A program made the position numbers and the translations under genes. Positions 33,801 to 46,100 of a DNA stretch of 64,000 bases are shown one piece after another. Positions within the stretch are counted from its first letter, which is position 1; each line of letters starts with the position of its first letter. Source of the stretch: Mytilus galloprovincialis (lineage: Eukaryota; Mollusca; Bivalvia; Mytilida; Mytilidae); NCBI RefSeq assembly GCF_965363235.1, contig NC_134841.1, positions 38,159,440 to 38,223,439 of the forward strand. Reading direction: 5' to 3'. The notes below the pieces were generated by a model that saw only the letters and a list, made by a program, of their open reading frames with translations, searched no databases and was not told where the DNA came from.

Positions 33801-36800
33801 AGAATGTGTGTTTGTATGCCTTTTTGTCCAAATTTCCTCTAGGTGGCGTCAAAGGATCAGACAGCAGGTATGTTAAGATAAGATTGTGTGTTTGTATGCC
33901 TTTTTGTCCAAATTTCCTCTAGGTGGCGTCAAAGGATCAGACAGCAGGTATGTTAAGATAAGACTGTGTATGTATGCCTTTTGGTCCAAATTTCCTCTAG
34001 GTGGCGTCAAAGGATCAGACAGCAGGTATGTTAGGATAAGATTTTGTGTTTGTATGCCTTTTTCTCCAAATTTCATTTAGGTGGTGTCAAAGGATCAGAC
34101 AGCAGGTATGTTTAGATAAGGTTTCGTGTATGTTTGCATGCCTTTTTGTCCAAGTTTCTTCTAGGTGGCGTCAACGGATCCAACGGACAGGTATGTTAAG
34201 ATAAGATTGTGTGTTTGTATGCCTTTTTGTCTTAATTTCCTCTAGGTGGCGTCAAGGGATCAAACAGCAGGTATGTTAAGATAAGATTGTGTGCATGTTT
34301 GTATGCCTTTTTGTCCAAGTTTCCTCTAGGTTGTGTCAAAGGATTGGACGGACAGGTATGTTAAGATAAGAATGTGTGTTTATATGCCTTTTGGTCCAAA
34401 TTTCCTCTAGATGGCGTCAAAGGATCAGACAGCAGGTATGTTAAGATAAGATTGTGTGTTTGTATGCCTTTTTCTCCAAATTTCATCTAGGTGGTGTCAA
34501 AGGATCAGACAGCAGGTATGTTAAGATAAGATTTTGTGTATGTTTGCATGCCTTTTTGTCCAAGTTTCTTCTAGGTGGCGTCAAAGGATCCAACGGACAG
34601 GTATGTTAAGATAAGATTGTGTGCATGTTTGTATGCCTTTTTGTCCAAGTTTCCTCTAGGTGCCGTCAAAGGATCCAATGGAAAGGTATGTTAAGATAAG
34701 ATTGTGTGTTTGTATGCCTTTTTCTCCAAATTTCATCTAGGTTCTGTCAAAGGGTCAGACAGCAGGTATGTTTAGATAAGGTTTTGTGTATGTTTGCATG
34801 CCTTTTTGTCCAAGTTTCTTCTAGGTGGCGTCAAAGGATCCAACGGAAAGGTATGTTAAGATAAGATTGTGTGCATGTTTGTATGCCTTTTTGTCCAAGT
34901 TTCCTCTAGGTTGTGTCAAAGGATTGGACGGACAGGTATGTTAAGATAAGAATGTGTGTTTATATGCCTTTTGGTCCAAATTTCCTCTAGATGGCGTCAA
35001 AGGATCAGACAGCAGGTATGTTAAGATAAGATTGTGTGTTTGTATGCCTTTTTCTCCAAATTTCATCTAGGTGGTGTCAAAGGATCAAACAGCAGGTATG
35101 TTAAGATAAGATTTTGTGTATGTTTGCATGCCTTTTTGTCCAAGTTTCTTCTAGGTGGCGTCAAAGGATCCAACGGACAGGTATGTTAAGATAAGATTGT
35201 GTGCATGTTTGTATGCCTTTTTGTCCAAGTTTCCTCTAGGTGCCGTCAAAGGATCCAACGGAAAGGTATGTTAAGATAAGATTGTGTGTTTGTATGCCTT
35301 TTTCTCCAAATTTCATCTAGGTTCTGTCAAAGGGTCAGACAGCAGGTATGTTTAGATAAGGTTTTGTGTATGTTTGCATGCCTTTTTGTCCAAGTTTCTT
35401 CTAGGTGGCGTCAAAGGATCCAACGGAAAGGTATGTTAAGATAAGATTGTGTGCATGTTTGTATGCCTTTTTGTCCAAGTTTCCTCTAGGTGCCGTCAAA
35501 GGATCCAACGGAAAGGTATGTTAAGATAAGATTGTGTGTTTGTATGCCTTTTTGTCCAAATTTCCTCTAGGTGGCGTCAAAGGATCTGACGGACAGGTAT
35601 GTTAATATAAGATTGTGTGTTTGTTTGCCTTTTTGTCTTAATTTCCTCTAGGTGGCGTCAAGGGATCAAACAGCAGGTATGTTAAGATAAGATTGTGTGC
35701 ATGTTTGTATGCCTTTTTGTCCAAGTTTCCTCTAGGTTGTGTCAAAGGATTGGACGGACAGGTATGTTAAGATAAGAATGTGTGTTTATATGCCTTTTGG
35801 TCCAAATTTCCTCTAGATGGCGTCAAAGGATCAGACAGCAGGTATGTTAAGATAAGATTGTGTGTTTGTATGCCTTTTTCTCCAAATTTCATCTAGGTGG
35901 TGTCAAAGGATCAGACAGCAGGTATGTTAAGATAAGATTTTGTGTATGTTTGCATGCTTTTTTGTCCAAGTTTCTTCTAGGTGGCGTCAAAGGATCCAAC
36001 GGACAGGTATGTTAAGATAAGATTGTGTGCATGTTTGTATGCCTTTTTGTCCAAGTTTCCTCTAGGTGCCGTCAAAGGATCCAACGGAAAGGTATGTTAA
36101 GATAAGATTGTGTGTTTGTATGCCTTTTTCTCCAAATTTCATCTAGGTTCTGTCAAAGGGTCAGACAGCAGGTATGTTTAGATAAGGTTTTGTGTATGTT
36201 TGCATGCCTTTTTGTCCAAGTTTCTTCTAGGTGGCGTCAAAGGATCCAACGGAAAGGTATGTTAAGATAAGATTGTGTGCATGTTTGTATGCCTTTTTGT
36301 CCAAGTTTCCTCTAGGTTGTGTCAAAGGATTGGACGGACAGGTATGTTAAGATAAGAATGTGTGTTTATATGCCTTTTGGTCCAAATTTCCTCTAGATGG
36401 CGTCAAAGGATCAGACAGCAGGTATGTTAAGATAAGATTGTGTGTTTGTATGCCTTTTTCTCCAAATTTCATCTAGGTGGTGTCAAAGGATCAGACAGCA
36501 GGTATGTTAAGATAAGATTTTGTGTATGTTTGCATGCCTTTTTGTCCAAGTTTCTTCTAGGTGGCGTCAAAGGATCCAACGGACAGGTATGTTAAGATAA
36601 GATTGTGTGCATGTTTGTATGCCTTTTTGTCCAAGTTTCCTCTAGGTGCCATCAAAGGATCCAACGGAAAGGTATGTTAAGATAAGATTGTGTGTTTGTA
36701 TGCCTTTTTCTCCAAATTTCATCTAGGTTCTGTCAAAGGGTCAGACAGCAGGTATGTTTAGATAAGGTTTTGTGTATGTTTGCATGCCTTTTTGTCCAAG

Positions 36801-38465
36801 TTTCTTCTAGGTGGCGTCAAAGGATCCAACGGAAAGGTATGTTAAGATAAGATTGTGTGCATGTTTGTATGCCTTTTTGTCCAAGTTTCCTCTAGGTGCC
36901 GTCAAAGGATCCAACGGAAAGGTATGTTAAGATAAGATTGTGTGTTTGTATGCCTTTTTGTCCAAATTTCCTCTAGGTGGCGTCAAAGGATCTGACGGAC
37001 AGGTATGTTAATATAAGATTGTGTGTTTGTTTGCCTTTTTGTCTTAATTTCCTCTAGGTGGCGTCAAGGGATCAAACAGCAGGTATGTTAAGATAAGATT
37101 GTGTGCATGTTTGTATGCCTTTTTGTCCAAGTTTCCTCTAGGTTGTGTCAAAGGATCGGACAGACAGGTATGTTAAGATAAGAATGTGTGTTTGTATGCC
37201 TTTTTGTCCAAATTTCCTCTAGGTGGCGTCAAAGGATCAGACAGCAGGTATGTTAAGATAAGATTGTGTGTTTGTATGCCTTTTTGTCCAAATTTCCTCT
37301 AGGTGGCGTCAAAGGATCAGACAGCAGGTATGTTAAGATAAGACTGTGTATGTATGCCTTTTGGTCCAAATTTCCTCTAGGTGGCGTCAAAGGATCAGAC
37401 AGCAGGTATGTTAGGATAAGATTTTGTGTTTGTATGCCTTTTTCTCCAAATTTCATTTAGGTGGTGTCAAAGGATCAGACAGCAGGTATGTTTAGATAAG
37501 GTTTCGTGTATGTTTGCATGCCTTTTTGTCCAAGTTTCTTCTAGGTGGCGTCAACGGATCCAACGGACAGGTATGTTAAGATAAGATTGTGTGTTTGTAT
37601 GCCTTTTTGTCTTAATTTCCTCTAGGTGGCGTCAAGGGATCAAACAGCAGGTATGTTAAGATAAGATTGTGTGCATGTTTGTATGCCTTTTTGTCCAAGT
37701 TTCCTCTAGGTTGTGTCAAAGGATTGGACGGACAGGTATGTTAAGATAAGAATGTGTGTTTATATGCCTTTTTGGTCCAAATTTCCTCTAGATGGCGTCA
37801 AAGGATCAGACAGCAGGTATGTTAAGATAAGATTGTGTGTTTGTATGCCTTTTTCTCCAAATTTCATCTAGGTGGTGTCAAAGGATCAGACAGCAGGTAT
37901 GTTAAGATAAGATTTTGTGTATGTTTGCATGCCTTTTTGTCCAAGTTTCTTCTAGGTGGCGTCAAAGGATCCAACGGACAGGTATGTTAAGATAAGATTG
38001 TGTGCATGTTTGTATGCCTTTTTGTCCAAGTTTCCTCTAGGTGGCGTCAAAGGATCCAACGGAAAGGTATGTTAAGATTAGATTGTGTGTTTGTATGCCT
38101 TTTTGTCCAAATTTCCTCTAGGTGGCGTCAAAGGATCGGACAAACAGGTATGTTAAGGTAAGATTGTGTGTTTGTATGCCTTTTTGTCTTAATTTCCTCT
38201 AGGTGGCGTCAAAGGATCAAACAGCGGGCATGTTAAGATAAGATTGTGTGCATGTTTGTATGCCTTTTTGTCCAAGTTTCCTCTAGGTGCCGTCAAAGGA
38301 TCGGACAGACAGGTATGTTAAGATAAGATTGTGTGTTTGTATGCCTTTTTGTCTTAGTTTCCTCTAGGTGGTGTCCAAGGATCAGAAGGTTGGGTATGTT
38401 AAATTAAGATAAGATTGTGTGCATGTTTGTATGCCTTTTGCCCAGGTTTCCTCTAGGTGGTGTCC
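30832..38465 (+). repeat. Giant head-to-tail array, about 93 units of about 82 bp
   Basis: Hand count gives about 93 units. A typical unit is GTATGTTAAGATAAGATTGT, a variable TTTGTATGCC segment, TTTTTGTCCAAATTTC, then CTCTAGGTGGCGTCAAAGG, ATC and a short variable end (CAGACAGCAG, GGACGGACAG or CAACGGACAG). All units point the same way. The most constant parts are CTAGGTGGCGTCAAAGGATC and CAGGTATGTTAAGATAAG. Higher-order duplications are evident: 33300-34670 recurs almost identically 3380 bp downstream, and sequence from 34381 recurs at +580 and +1406. No long reading frame is conserved across units. The last units (38200-38465) decay. Confidence 0.95.
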
Positions 38466-38601
38466 AGGATGGTGTTTTTTTCTTTCTTTTTTCTATAGGT
38501 GTATGGTGTTTTTTCCTGGTGGACAACGTTAAGTATATATTTTTTTCAATTTACTAACTGTTGTCTCATAAATATTAAGATGATTTAAGTTTGTATTACA
38601 G

Positions 38602-38678
38602 ATGGATGAGCACAGATGAAAGTTCAGTTCTACACCTGGAGGAAGATGGTTTCATTTTAGCTACCAGATAATGATGAT
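38602..38678 (+). other. Exon-like segment, copy 2
   Basis: Preceded by TTTGTATTACAG and followed by GTAAGTATTTGG. One frame reads WMSTDESSVLHLEEDGFILA then TR and a stop 8 nt before the donor. Copy of 23833-23910, together with about 50 bp of intron-like sequence on each side, 14.77 kb away and on the same strand. Coding status is uncertain. Confidence 0.45.
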
Positions 38679-39176
38679 GTAAGTATTTGGTCATAAACAA
38701 TTGTATTTAAACTATTTTAAAAAAAAAAATTAGGTAATATAAATCAGTTTTTCCTTTGAAAGACCACTTGAAATTTTATTGAAAAATTGTCAATAATTTC
38801 TTGTTCAAATTTATTCTCTAATGAAATATAATTCTAAAAGAATTATTGTATTTGTAAATAGACTGATCCCCCCAATTTAGGATTTGAATTAAAACATGCA
38901 TCACATTAATTTCTAATTTAATAATTACAACAAATAGATTTAATATTGACAATTTGGATATGTATTTACATATTTATTTGCATTTTAATTGGGAATATAT
39001 GACTTTGTTTAGATTGTTTGTTCAAAATGTATTCATCAGATGGTTTTGGTTAGCCACCACATTCTGATAATTATCTGCATACATTAATTTTAGAATTAAT
39101 GATGTTATCATTAAATAGTCTTCATAATACTGCTAAAAAAGATGAAAAAAAAATGAAAATGGTTAATGAATTACAG
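38679..39176. other. AT-rich, intron-like
   Basis: Starts like the sequence after the first exon copy and ends in an A/T-rich acceptor region (GAATTACAG). Confidence 0.4.
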
Positions 39177-39331
39177 GCAAAAAGAGCAAAGACACAGAAA
39201 ATTGCGTCATTGACACAGATCTGGATAAGAAGCTTAAAGGAAGGTTCAAGTTTCAGTCGAGATGTCAGATGAGTAGCAACTCCATGGAAGATGTTTACTT
39301 AGATCTTCAACCAAGTCCTAGGCTTTGCCAT
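39177..39331 (+). CDS. Open splice-bounded exon of an unrecognised gene
   Basis: Begins after GAATTACAG and ends at TTTGCCAT|GTAAGC. It is 155 nt, 2 nt completing a codon plus 51 open codons (phase 1 in, phase 0 out). It reads KKSKDTENCVIDTDLDKKLK, then GRFKFQSRCQMSSNSMEDVY, then LDLQPSPRLCH. It is the 5'-most of four related exons at exact 990-bp spacing. Differences among copies in the shared part include several third-position changes (CCT/CCA, CTT/CTA). No family recognised; low-complexity, charged and serine-rich. Confidence 0.45.
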
Positions 39332-39799
39332 GTAAGCAATCAAACAGCAAGGATAGCAACTGGAATGAAGATTAATTATTACATTGATCTTTAAACAAGT
39401 CTGAGGCTTTGTCATGAAAGAAATAATGCAAGTATATTCAAGCCAATTAATTCTGTACAATATCAGGAAAAATGTGATAAAATCTATAAGGATTACCTAT
39501 AAGGCAACACACATTTTTGTTATTTTGCACATTTACAACACACAGAAAAAGATATTTATCAGTTTGATAAATGTTTTTCCGCTATACTTGAATAAAATTT
39601 AATGCGATGAAAAGTAAATCCTGATAGAATTTTTACTTCAAGGGAGACTAGTACAATAAACAGCAAGAATGTTTCTTTCAGTGGGAGATAACTCACTATT
39701 ACACAATCAGAATAAAGAATTAGATTAATAAAAGTTTATGCTGGCAATTTAACAAGTTTGTAAAATATATAATTTGTATCAATTTTAATTCCTTTTTAG

Positions 39800-39868
39800 G
39801 TTATAAAACAGTGCCAATGTTTTCATGAAGGGGAGTAAGACTTGTGGTATAAGATATCTTAAATACAA
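39800..39868 (+). other. Exon-like Y, first of four copies
   Basis: 69 nt between TTTTTAG and GTACGTAT. In phase 0 it reads VIKQCQCFHEGE and stops, so it could serve as an alternative end for exon X, whose donor is also phase 0. Copies start at 40786, 41776 and 46470. Confidence 0.35.
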
Positions 39869-40223
39869 GTACGTATATAATTCCTCTATTTAAACAAATT
39901 TTATCATAAAATAAGTTAACAGGGAAAAAACATGCACTAGGCTTAAAGTTGTAAGAGGTCAAATGGTTTTGTTGTTGACTTAAGGTTCTAAAATTTTGAA
40001 TTGATCACACTGATGTCACTGTAAAGACTTGTATGCAGGCTTTGGCTAAACCAGGAAATGAAGTACCAACGAAATTACAATTGTTCACCAAATAAAGACT
40101 CTGAAAATGGCTCCATTGATGCAGGTCAGGATATGAAGCTTGAAGGAATATCTATTTCATTTATATTGGCCAACAGCAGTCTTATAAATATAATCTAATT
40201 TATAATTTTAATTTTTGTTCAAG

Positions 40224-42301
40224 AAGCCGACCAGTCCAAGTTTCAGTCCAGATGGCAGATGAGTAGCAACTCAATGGAAGATGTTAACTTAGATCTACAA
40301 CCAAGTCCAAGGCTTTGCCATGTAAGCAATCAAGCAGCAAGGATAGCAGCTGGAATGAAGATTAATTATTACATTGATATTCAAACAAGTCTGAGGCTTT
40401 GTCATGAAAGAAATAATGCAAGTATATTCAAGCCAATTAATTCTGTACATATCAGGAAAATGTGATAAAGTCTATAAGGATAAGCTATAAGGCAACACAC
40501 ATTTTTGTTATTTTGCACATTTACAACAAACAAAAATAGATGTTTATTAGTTTGATAAATGTTTTTCCAGTACACGAATAAAATTTTATACCATTAAAAG
40601 TAAATCATGATAGAACTTTTCACTTCAAGGGAGACTAGTACAATAAACAGCAAGAATGTTTCTTTCAGTGGGAGATAACTCACTATTACGCAATCAGAAT
40701 ACAGAATAGATTAATAAAAATTTAGGATGGCAATTTAACAAATTTGTCAAATATATAATTTGTGTCAATTTTAATTCCTTTTTAGGTTATAAAACAGTGT
40801 CAATGTTTTCATGAAGGGGAGTAAGACTTGTGGTATAAGATATCTTAAATACAAGTACGTATATAATTCCTCTATTTAAACAAATTTTATCATCATAAAA
40901 TAAGTTAACAGGGAAAAAACATGCACTAGGCTTAAAGTTGTAAGAGGTCAAATGGTTTTTTGTTGTTGACTTAAGGTTCTAAAATTTTGAATTGATCACA
41001 CTGATGTCATTGTAAAGACTTATAGGCAGGCTTTGGCTAAACCATGAAATGAAGTACCAACGAAATTACAAATGTTCACCAAATAAGACTCTGAAAATGG
41101 CTCCATTGATGCAGGTCAGGATATGAAGCTTGAAGGAATATCTATTTCATTTATATTGGCCAACAGCAGTCTTATAAATATAATCTAATTTATAATTTTA
41201 GTTTTTGTTCAAGAAGCCGACCAGTCCAAGTTTCAGTCCAGATGGCAGATGAGTAGCAACTCCATGGAAGATGTTAACTTAGATCTACAACCAAGTCCAA
41301 GGCTTTGCCATGTAAGCAATCAAGCAGCAAGGATAGCAGCTGGAATGAAGATTAATTATTACATTGATATTCAAACAAGTCTGAGGCTTTGTCATGAAAG
41401 AAATAATGCAAGTATATTCAAGCCAATTAATTCTGTACATATCAGGAAAATGTGATAAAGTCTATAAGGATAAGCTATAAGGCAACACACATTTTTGTTA
41501 TTTTGCACATTTACAACAAACAAAAATAGATGTTTATTAGTTTGATAAATGTTTTTCCAGTACACGAATAAAATTTTATACCATTAAAAGTAAATCATGA
41601 TAGAACTTTTCACTTCAAGGGAGACTAGTACAATAAACAGCAAGAATGTTTCTTTCAGTGGGAGATAACTCACTATTACGCAATCAGAATACAGAATAGA
41701 TTAATAAAAATTTAGGATGGCAATTTAACAAATTTGTAAAATATATAATTTGTGTCAATTTTAATTCCTTTTTAGGTTATAACACAGTGTCAATGTTTTC
41801 ATGAAGGGGAGTAAGACTTGTGGTATAAGATATCTTAAATACAAGTACGTATATAATTCCTCTATTTAAACAAATTTTATCATCATAAAATAAGTTAACA
41901 GGGAAAAAACATGCACTAGGCTTAAAGTTGTAAGAGGTCAAATGGTTTTTTGTTGTTGACTTAAGGTTCTAAAATTTTGAATTGATCACACTGATGTCAT
42001 TGTAAAGACTTATAGGCAGGCTTTGGCTAAACCATGAAATGAAGTACCAACAAAATTACAAATGTTCACCAAATAAGACTCTGAAAATGGCTCCATTGAT
42101 GCAGGTCAGGATATGAAGCTTGAAGGAATATCTATTTCATTTATATTGGCCAACAGCAGTCTTATAAATATAATCTAATTTATAATTTTAGTTTTTGTTC
42201 AAGAAGCCGACCAGTCCAAGTTTCAGTCCAGATGGCAGATGAGTAGCAACTCCATGGAAGATGTTAACTTAGATCTTCAACCAAGTCCAAGGCTTTGCCA
42301 T
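40224..42301 (+). CDS. Three downstream copies of exon X
   Basis: Segments 40224-40321, 41214-41311 and 42204-42301 (98 nt each) start after TTTTTGTTCAAG and end CAT|GTAAGC. They read ADQSKFQSRWQMSSNSMEDV then NLDLQPSPRLCH. Upstream of each, the part matching the start of the first exon is separated from it by about 80 bp that lacks a GT donor, so these copies may be shortened. Phase 1 in and phase 0 out means consecutive copies cannot be joined in frame; at most one could be used per transcript. Confidence 0.4.
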
Positions 42302-42738
42302 GTAAGCAATCAAGCAGCAAGGATAGCAGCTGGAATGAAGATTAATTATTACATTGATCTTCAAACAAGTCTGAGGCTTTGTCATGAAAGAAATAATGCA
42401 AGTATATTCAAGCCAATTAATTCTGTACATTATCAGGAAAATGTGATAAAGTCTATAAGGATAAGCTATAAGGCAACACACATTTTTGTTATTTTGCACG
42501 TTTACAACACACAAAAAAAAGATATTTATCAGTTTGATAAATGTTTATCTGGTACATGAATAGAATTTTATACAATTAAAAGTAAATCCTGATAGAATTT
42601 TTACTTCAAGGGAGACTAGTACAATAAACAGCAAGAATGTTTCTTTCATCAGGAGATAACCCACTATTAGGCAGTCAGAATACATAATAGATTAATAAAA
42701 GTTTATGCTGGCAATTTAACAAATTTGTCAAATATAAT

Positions 42739-43170
42739 ATGAGGCAGGCATTACCTGTAAATGGGGACGAAGTCTGTATAAATTATTTTTTTGTAACTTA
42801 AATATTTGTTAAAAAAAAAGAAACGGAAATACGGTAACGTTTCCGATTTTGGTTCTGTTGTTATGGATTTTAGTTGTGACGTTATTTAAGTTATGACGTC
42901 ATATGCAATGTAAACAAATAAACGCTATCATCGGGTAACGTTTTTTTTTCATATCAAGGAATTATTAAAATGAAATTGGAATTGTGTTCCTTCCTATTTT
43001 ATACTATACTGATAAATATATATTTTACTCAGTTTCATACAAACAAGACCGGAAAAAGGAAGTACATTGTAGATTTCTGCGCAAATCCGGAAATTCAAAA
43101 ACGCGACAAAAAAAAAAATGAACTATTTTGAGTTTATTAGTACAATGAAAATATTGGGAAAATTTTCCCG
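42739..43170. other. Left arm of the composite insertion, noncoding
   Basis: AT-rich sequence with GTTATGACGTCATATGC (a CRE-like palindrome TGACGTCA at 42894-42901) and GGAAATACGG motifs. No frame. Confidence 0.5.
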
Positions 43171-43176
43171 ATTTTT

Positions 43177-46100
43177 AGCTCACCTGGCCCGAAGGGCCAA
43201 GTGAGCTTTTCCCATCACTTTGCGTCCGGCGTCCGTCGTCGTCGTCGTCCGGCGTCGTTAACTTTTACAAAAATCTTCTCCTCTGAAACTACTGGGCCAA
43301 ATTGAACCAAACTTGGCCACAATCATCATTGGGGTATCTAGTTTAAAAAATGTGTGGCGTGACCCGGTCAACCAACCAAGATGGCCGCCACGGCTAAAAA
43401 TAGAACATAGAGGTAAAATGCAGTTTTTGGCTTATAACTCAAAAACCAAAGCATTTAGAGGAAATCTGACATGGGGTAAATATGTTTATCAGGTCAAGAT
43501 CTATCTGCCCTGAAATTTTCAGATGAATCGGTCAACCCGTTGTTGGGTTGCTGCCCCTGAATTGGTCATTTTGAGGAAATTTTGCTGTTTTTGGTTATTA
43601 TCTTGAATATTATTATAGATAGAGATAAACTGTAAACAGCAATAATGTTCGGCAAAGTTAGATTTACAAATAACAGACTATGCGAATGAATTTTATTTTT
43701 ACAGGACATTAGGTCTGGTAAGCATCCTAGCTTTACCAGACCGAATGAAATTTTACCAGACCAATTTTTTTTTACATCTAATTGTATATTATCCGACAAA
43801 AAACAACAAACATATGACTTTGTTGTGCCCTACTCCTCCCCGAAATGCAAAAATTAAAACAAAATGATGTAACAAGAGGGGATATTGTTATGAAAGTTGT
43901 GCACAATTGCTTGAATGCATTTCAGTGAAGAGTAATGTCCCATTTTATTGGATTTTGACAATGTTTGTGAACTAAACATAATTTACTAGAGTTTCTGTAT
44001 AAAATATTATTTCCTGTTTCTTCTTTCTTTTTCATATATCTTTTGGTTTTCAATTCTTGTGGTTATATTTCATAGCTAAATTTTGTGATCTGCTTGGATG
44101 TTTATTCATTTATTGTATTTAAATCGGCAAACCCGGAATTATCCTTATCCGTTCCCAGAATCTGATCCGGTTTTATTTACATTTCCGGTTGTGCCAATGA
44201 TGGCATCCATTGTTGTTTTTGACAGTCAGATATGTTTTTACCCGGATTTACACATTACTGGTTGTCGATGTTCGGCATAAAGCTAGCGGTTGAACAAAAT
44301 AAACATCGCTGTGGTGAATAATAAAGATGAAAATGAATTTGAGATCGTTTGGCAATTTTGCTAGAATGTTCCATGAAAAAAAACACCGGACATTCGGACC
44401 GGAATTCAACAAAATTTTACCAGACCGATCCATTATTCACCGGATTTGTCCGACGGTCCGACGTATTTCGCATAGTCTGAAATAAGTCAACATGACCGAA
44501 ATGGTCAGTTGACCCCTTTAGGAGTTATTGCCCTTTATAGTCAATTTTTAACCATTTTTCATAAATATAAGTAATCTTTTACAAAAATCTTCTCCTCTGA
44601 AACTACTGGGCCAAATTAATCCAAACTTGGCCACAATCATCTTTGGGGTATCTAGTTTAAAAAATGTGTAGCGTGACCCGGTCAACCAACCAAGATGGCC
44701 GCCACGGCTAAAAATAGAACATAGGGGTAAAATGCAGTTTTTGGCTTATAACTCAAAAACCAAAGCATTTAGAGGAAATCTGACATGGGGTAAATATGTT
44801 TATCAGGTCAAGATCTATCTGCCCTGAAATTTTCAAATGAATCGGTCAACCCGTTGTTGGGTTGCTGCCCCTGAATTGGTCATTTTGAGGAAATTTTGCT
44901 GTTTTTGGTTATTATCTTGAATATTATTATAGATAGAGATAAACTGTAAACAGCAATAATGTTCGGCAAAGTTAGATTTACAAATAAGTCAACATGACCG
45001 AAATGGTCAGTTGACCCCTTTAGGAGTTATTGCCCTTTATAGTCAATTTTTAACCATTTTTCATAAATATAAGTAATCTTTTACAAAAATCTTCTCCTCT
45101 GAAACTACTGGGCCAAATTAATCCAAACTTGGCCACAATCATCTTTGGGGTATCTAGTTTAAAAAATGTGTGGCGTGACCCGGTCAACCAACCAAGATGG
45201 CCGCCACAGCTAAAAATAGAACATAGGGGTAAAATGCAGTTTTTGGCTTATAACTCAAAAACCAAAGCATTTAGAGGAAATCTGATGTGGGGTAAAAATG
45301 TTTATCAGGTCAAGATCTATCTGCCCTGAAATTTTCAGATGAATCGTTCAACCTGTTGTTGGGTTGCTGCCCCTGGATTGGTAATTTTGAGGAAATTTTT
45401 GCCGTTTTTGGTTATTATCTTGAATATTATTATAGATAGAGATAAACTGTAAACAGGAATAATGTTCAGCAAAGTTAGATTTACAAATAAGTCAACATGA
45501 CCGAAATGGTCAGTTGACCCCTTAAGGAGTTATTGCCCTTTATAGTAAATTTTTAACCATTTTTAGCTCACCTGACCTGAAAGGTCAAGTGAGCTTTTCT
45601 CATCACTTGGCGTCCGTCGTCCGTCGTCCTGCGTCCGTCGTCTGTCGTCCGTCGTCCGTCGTCCGTAAACTTTTACAAAAATCTTCTCCTCTGAAACTAC
45701 TGGGCCAAATTCTACCAAACTTGGCCACAATCATCCTTGGGGTATCTAGTTTAAAAAATGTGTGGCGTGACCCGTCAAACCAACCAAGATGGCCACCATG
45801 GCTAAAAATAGAACATAGGGGTAAAATGCAGTTTTTGGCTAATAACTCAAAAACCAAAGCATTTAGAGCAAATCTGACATAGGGTAAAATGGTTGATCAG
45901 GTCAAGATTTATCTGCCTTGAAATTTTCAGACGAATAGGACAACCTGTTGTTGGGTTGCTGCCTGTGAAATGGTTATTTTAAGGAAATTTTGCAGTTTTT
46001 GGTTATTATCTTGAATACTATTATAGATAGAGATAAACTGTAAACAGCAATAATGTTCAGCAAAGTAAGACCTACAAATAAGTCAAACATGACCAAAATT

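Larger units (their letters stand above)
39236..42738 (+). repeat. 990-bp tandem duplication, four copies
   Basis: ATGAGTAGCAACTC occurs at 39269, 40259, 41249 and 42239, exactly 990 bp apart. The middle two copies are nearly identical. Each unit holds exon X (ends CAT|GTAAGC), a weaker internal echo of it about 100 bp on (CTTTGTCATGAAAG), and exon Y (TTTTTAG|GTTATAAAACAG). The fourth unit is split by the composite insertion 42739-46436 and resumes to about 46600. Confidence 0.95.

Noticed and set aside
32723-37460. Repeated frames reading KFPLGGVKGSD-type peptides in the array
   Set aside because: They persist only where unit length happens to keep the frame; neighbouring units shift and stop. 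They follow from the repeat, not from a protein.
30832-38465. CRISPR-like array
   Set aside because: The whole unit is repeated with only small changes; there are no unique spacers and the setting is a eukaryotic genome.
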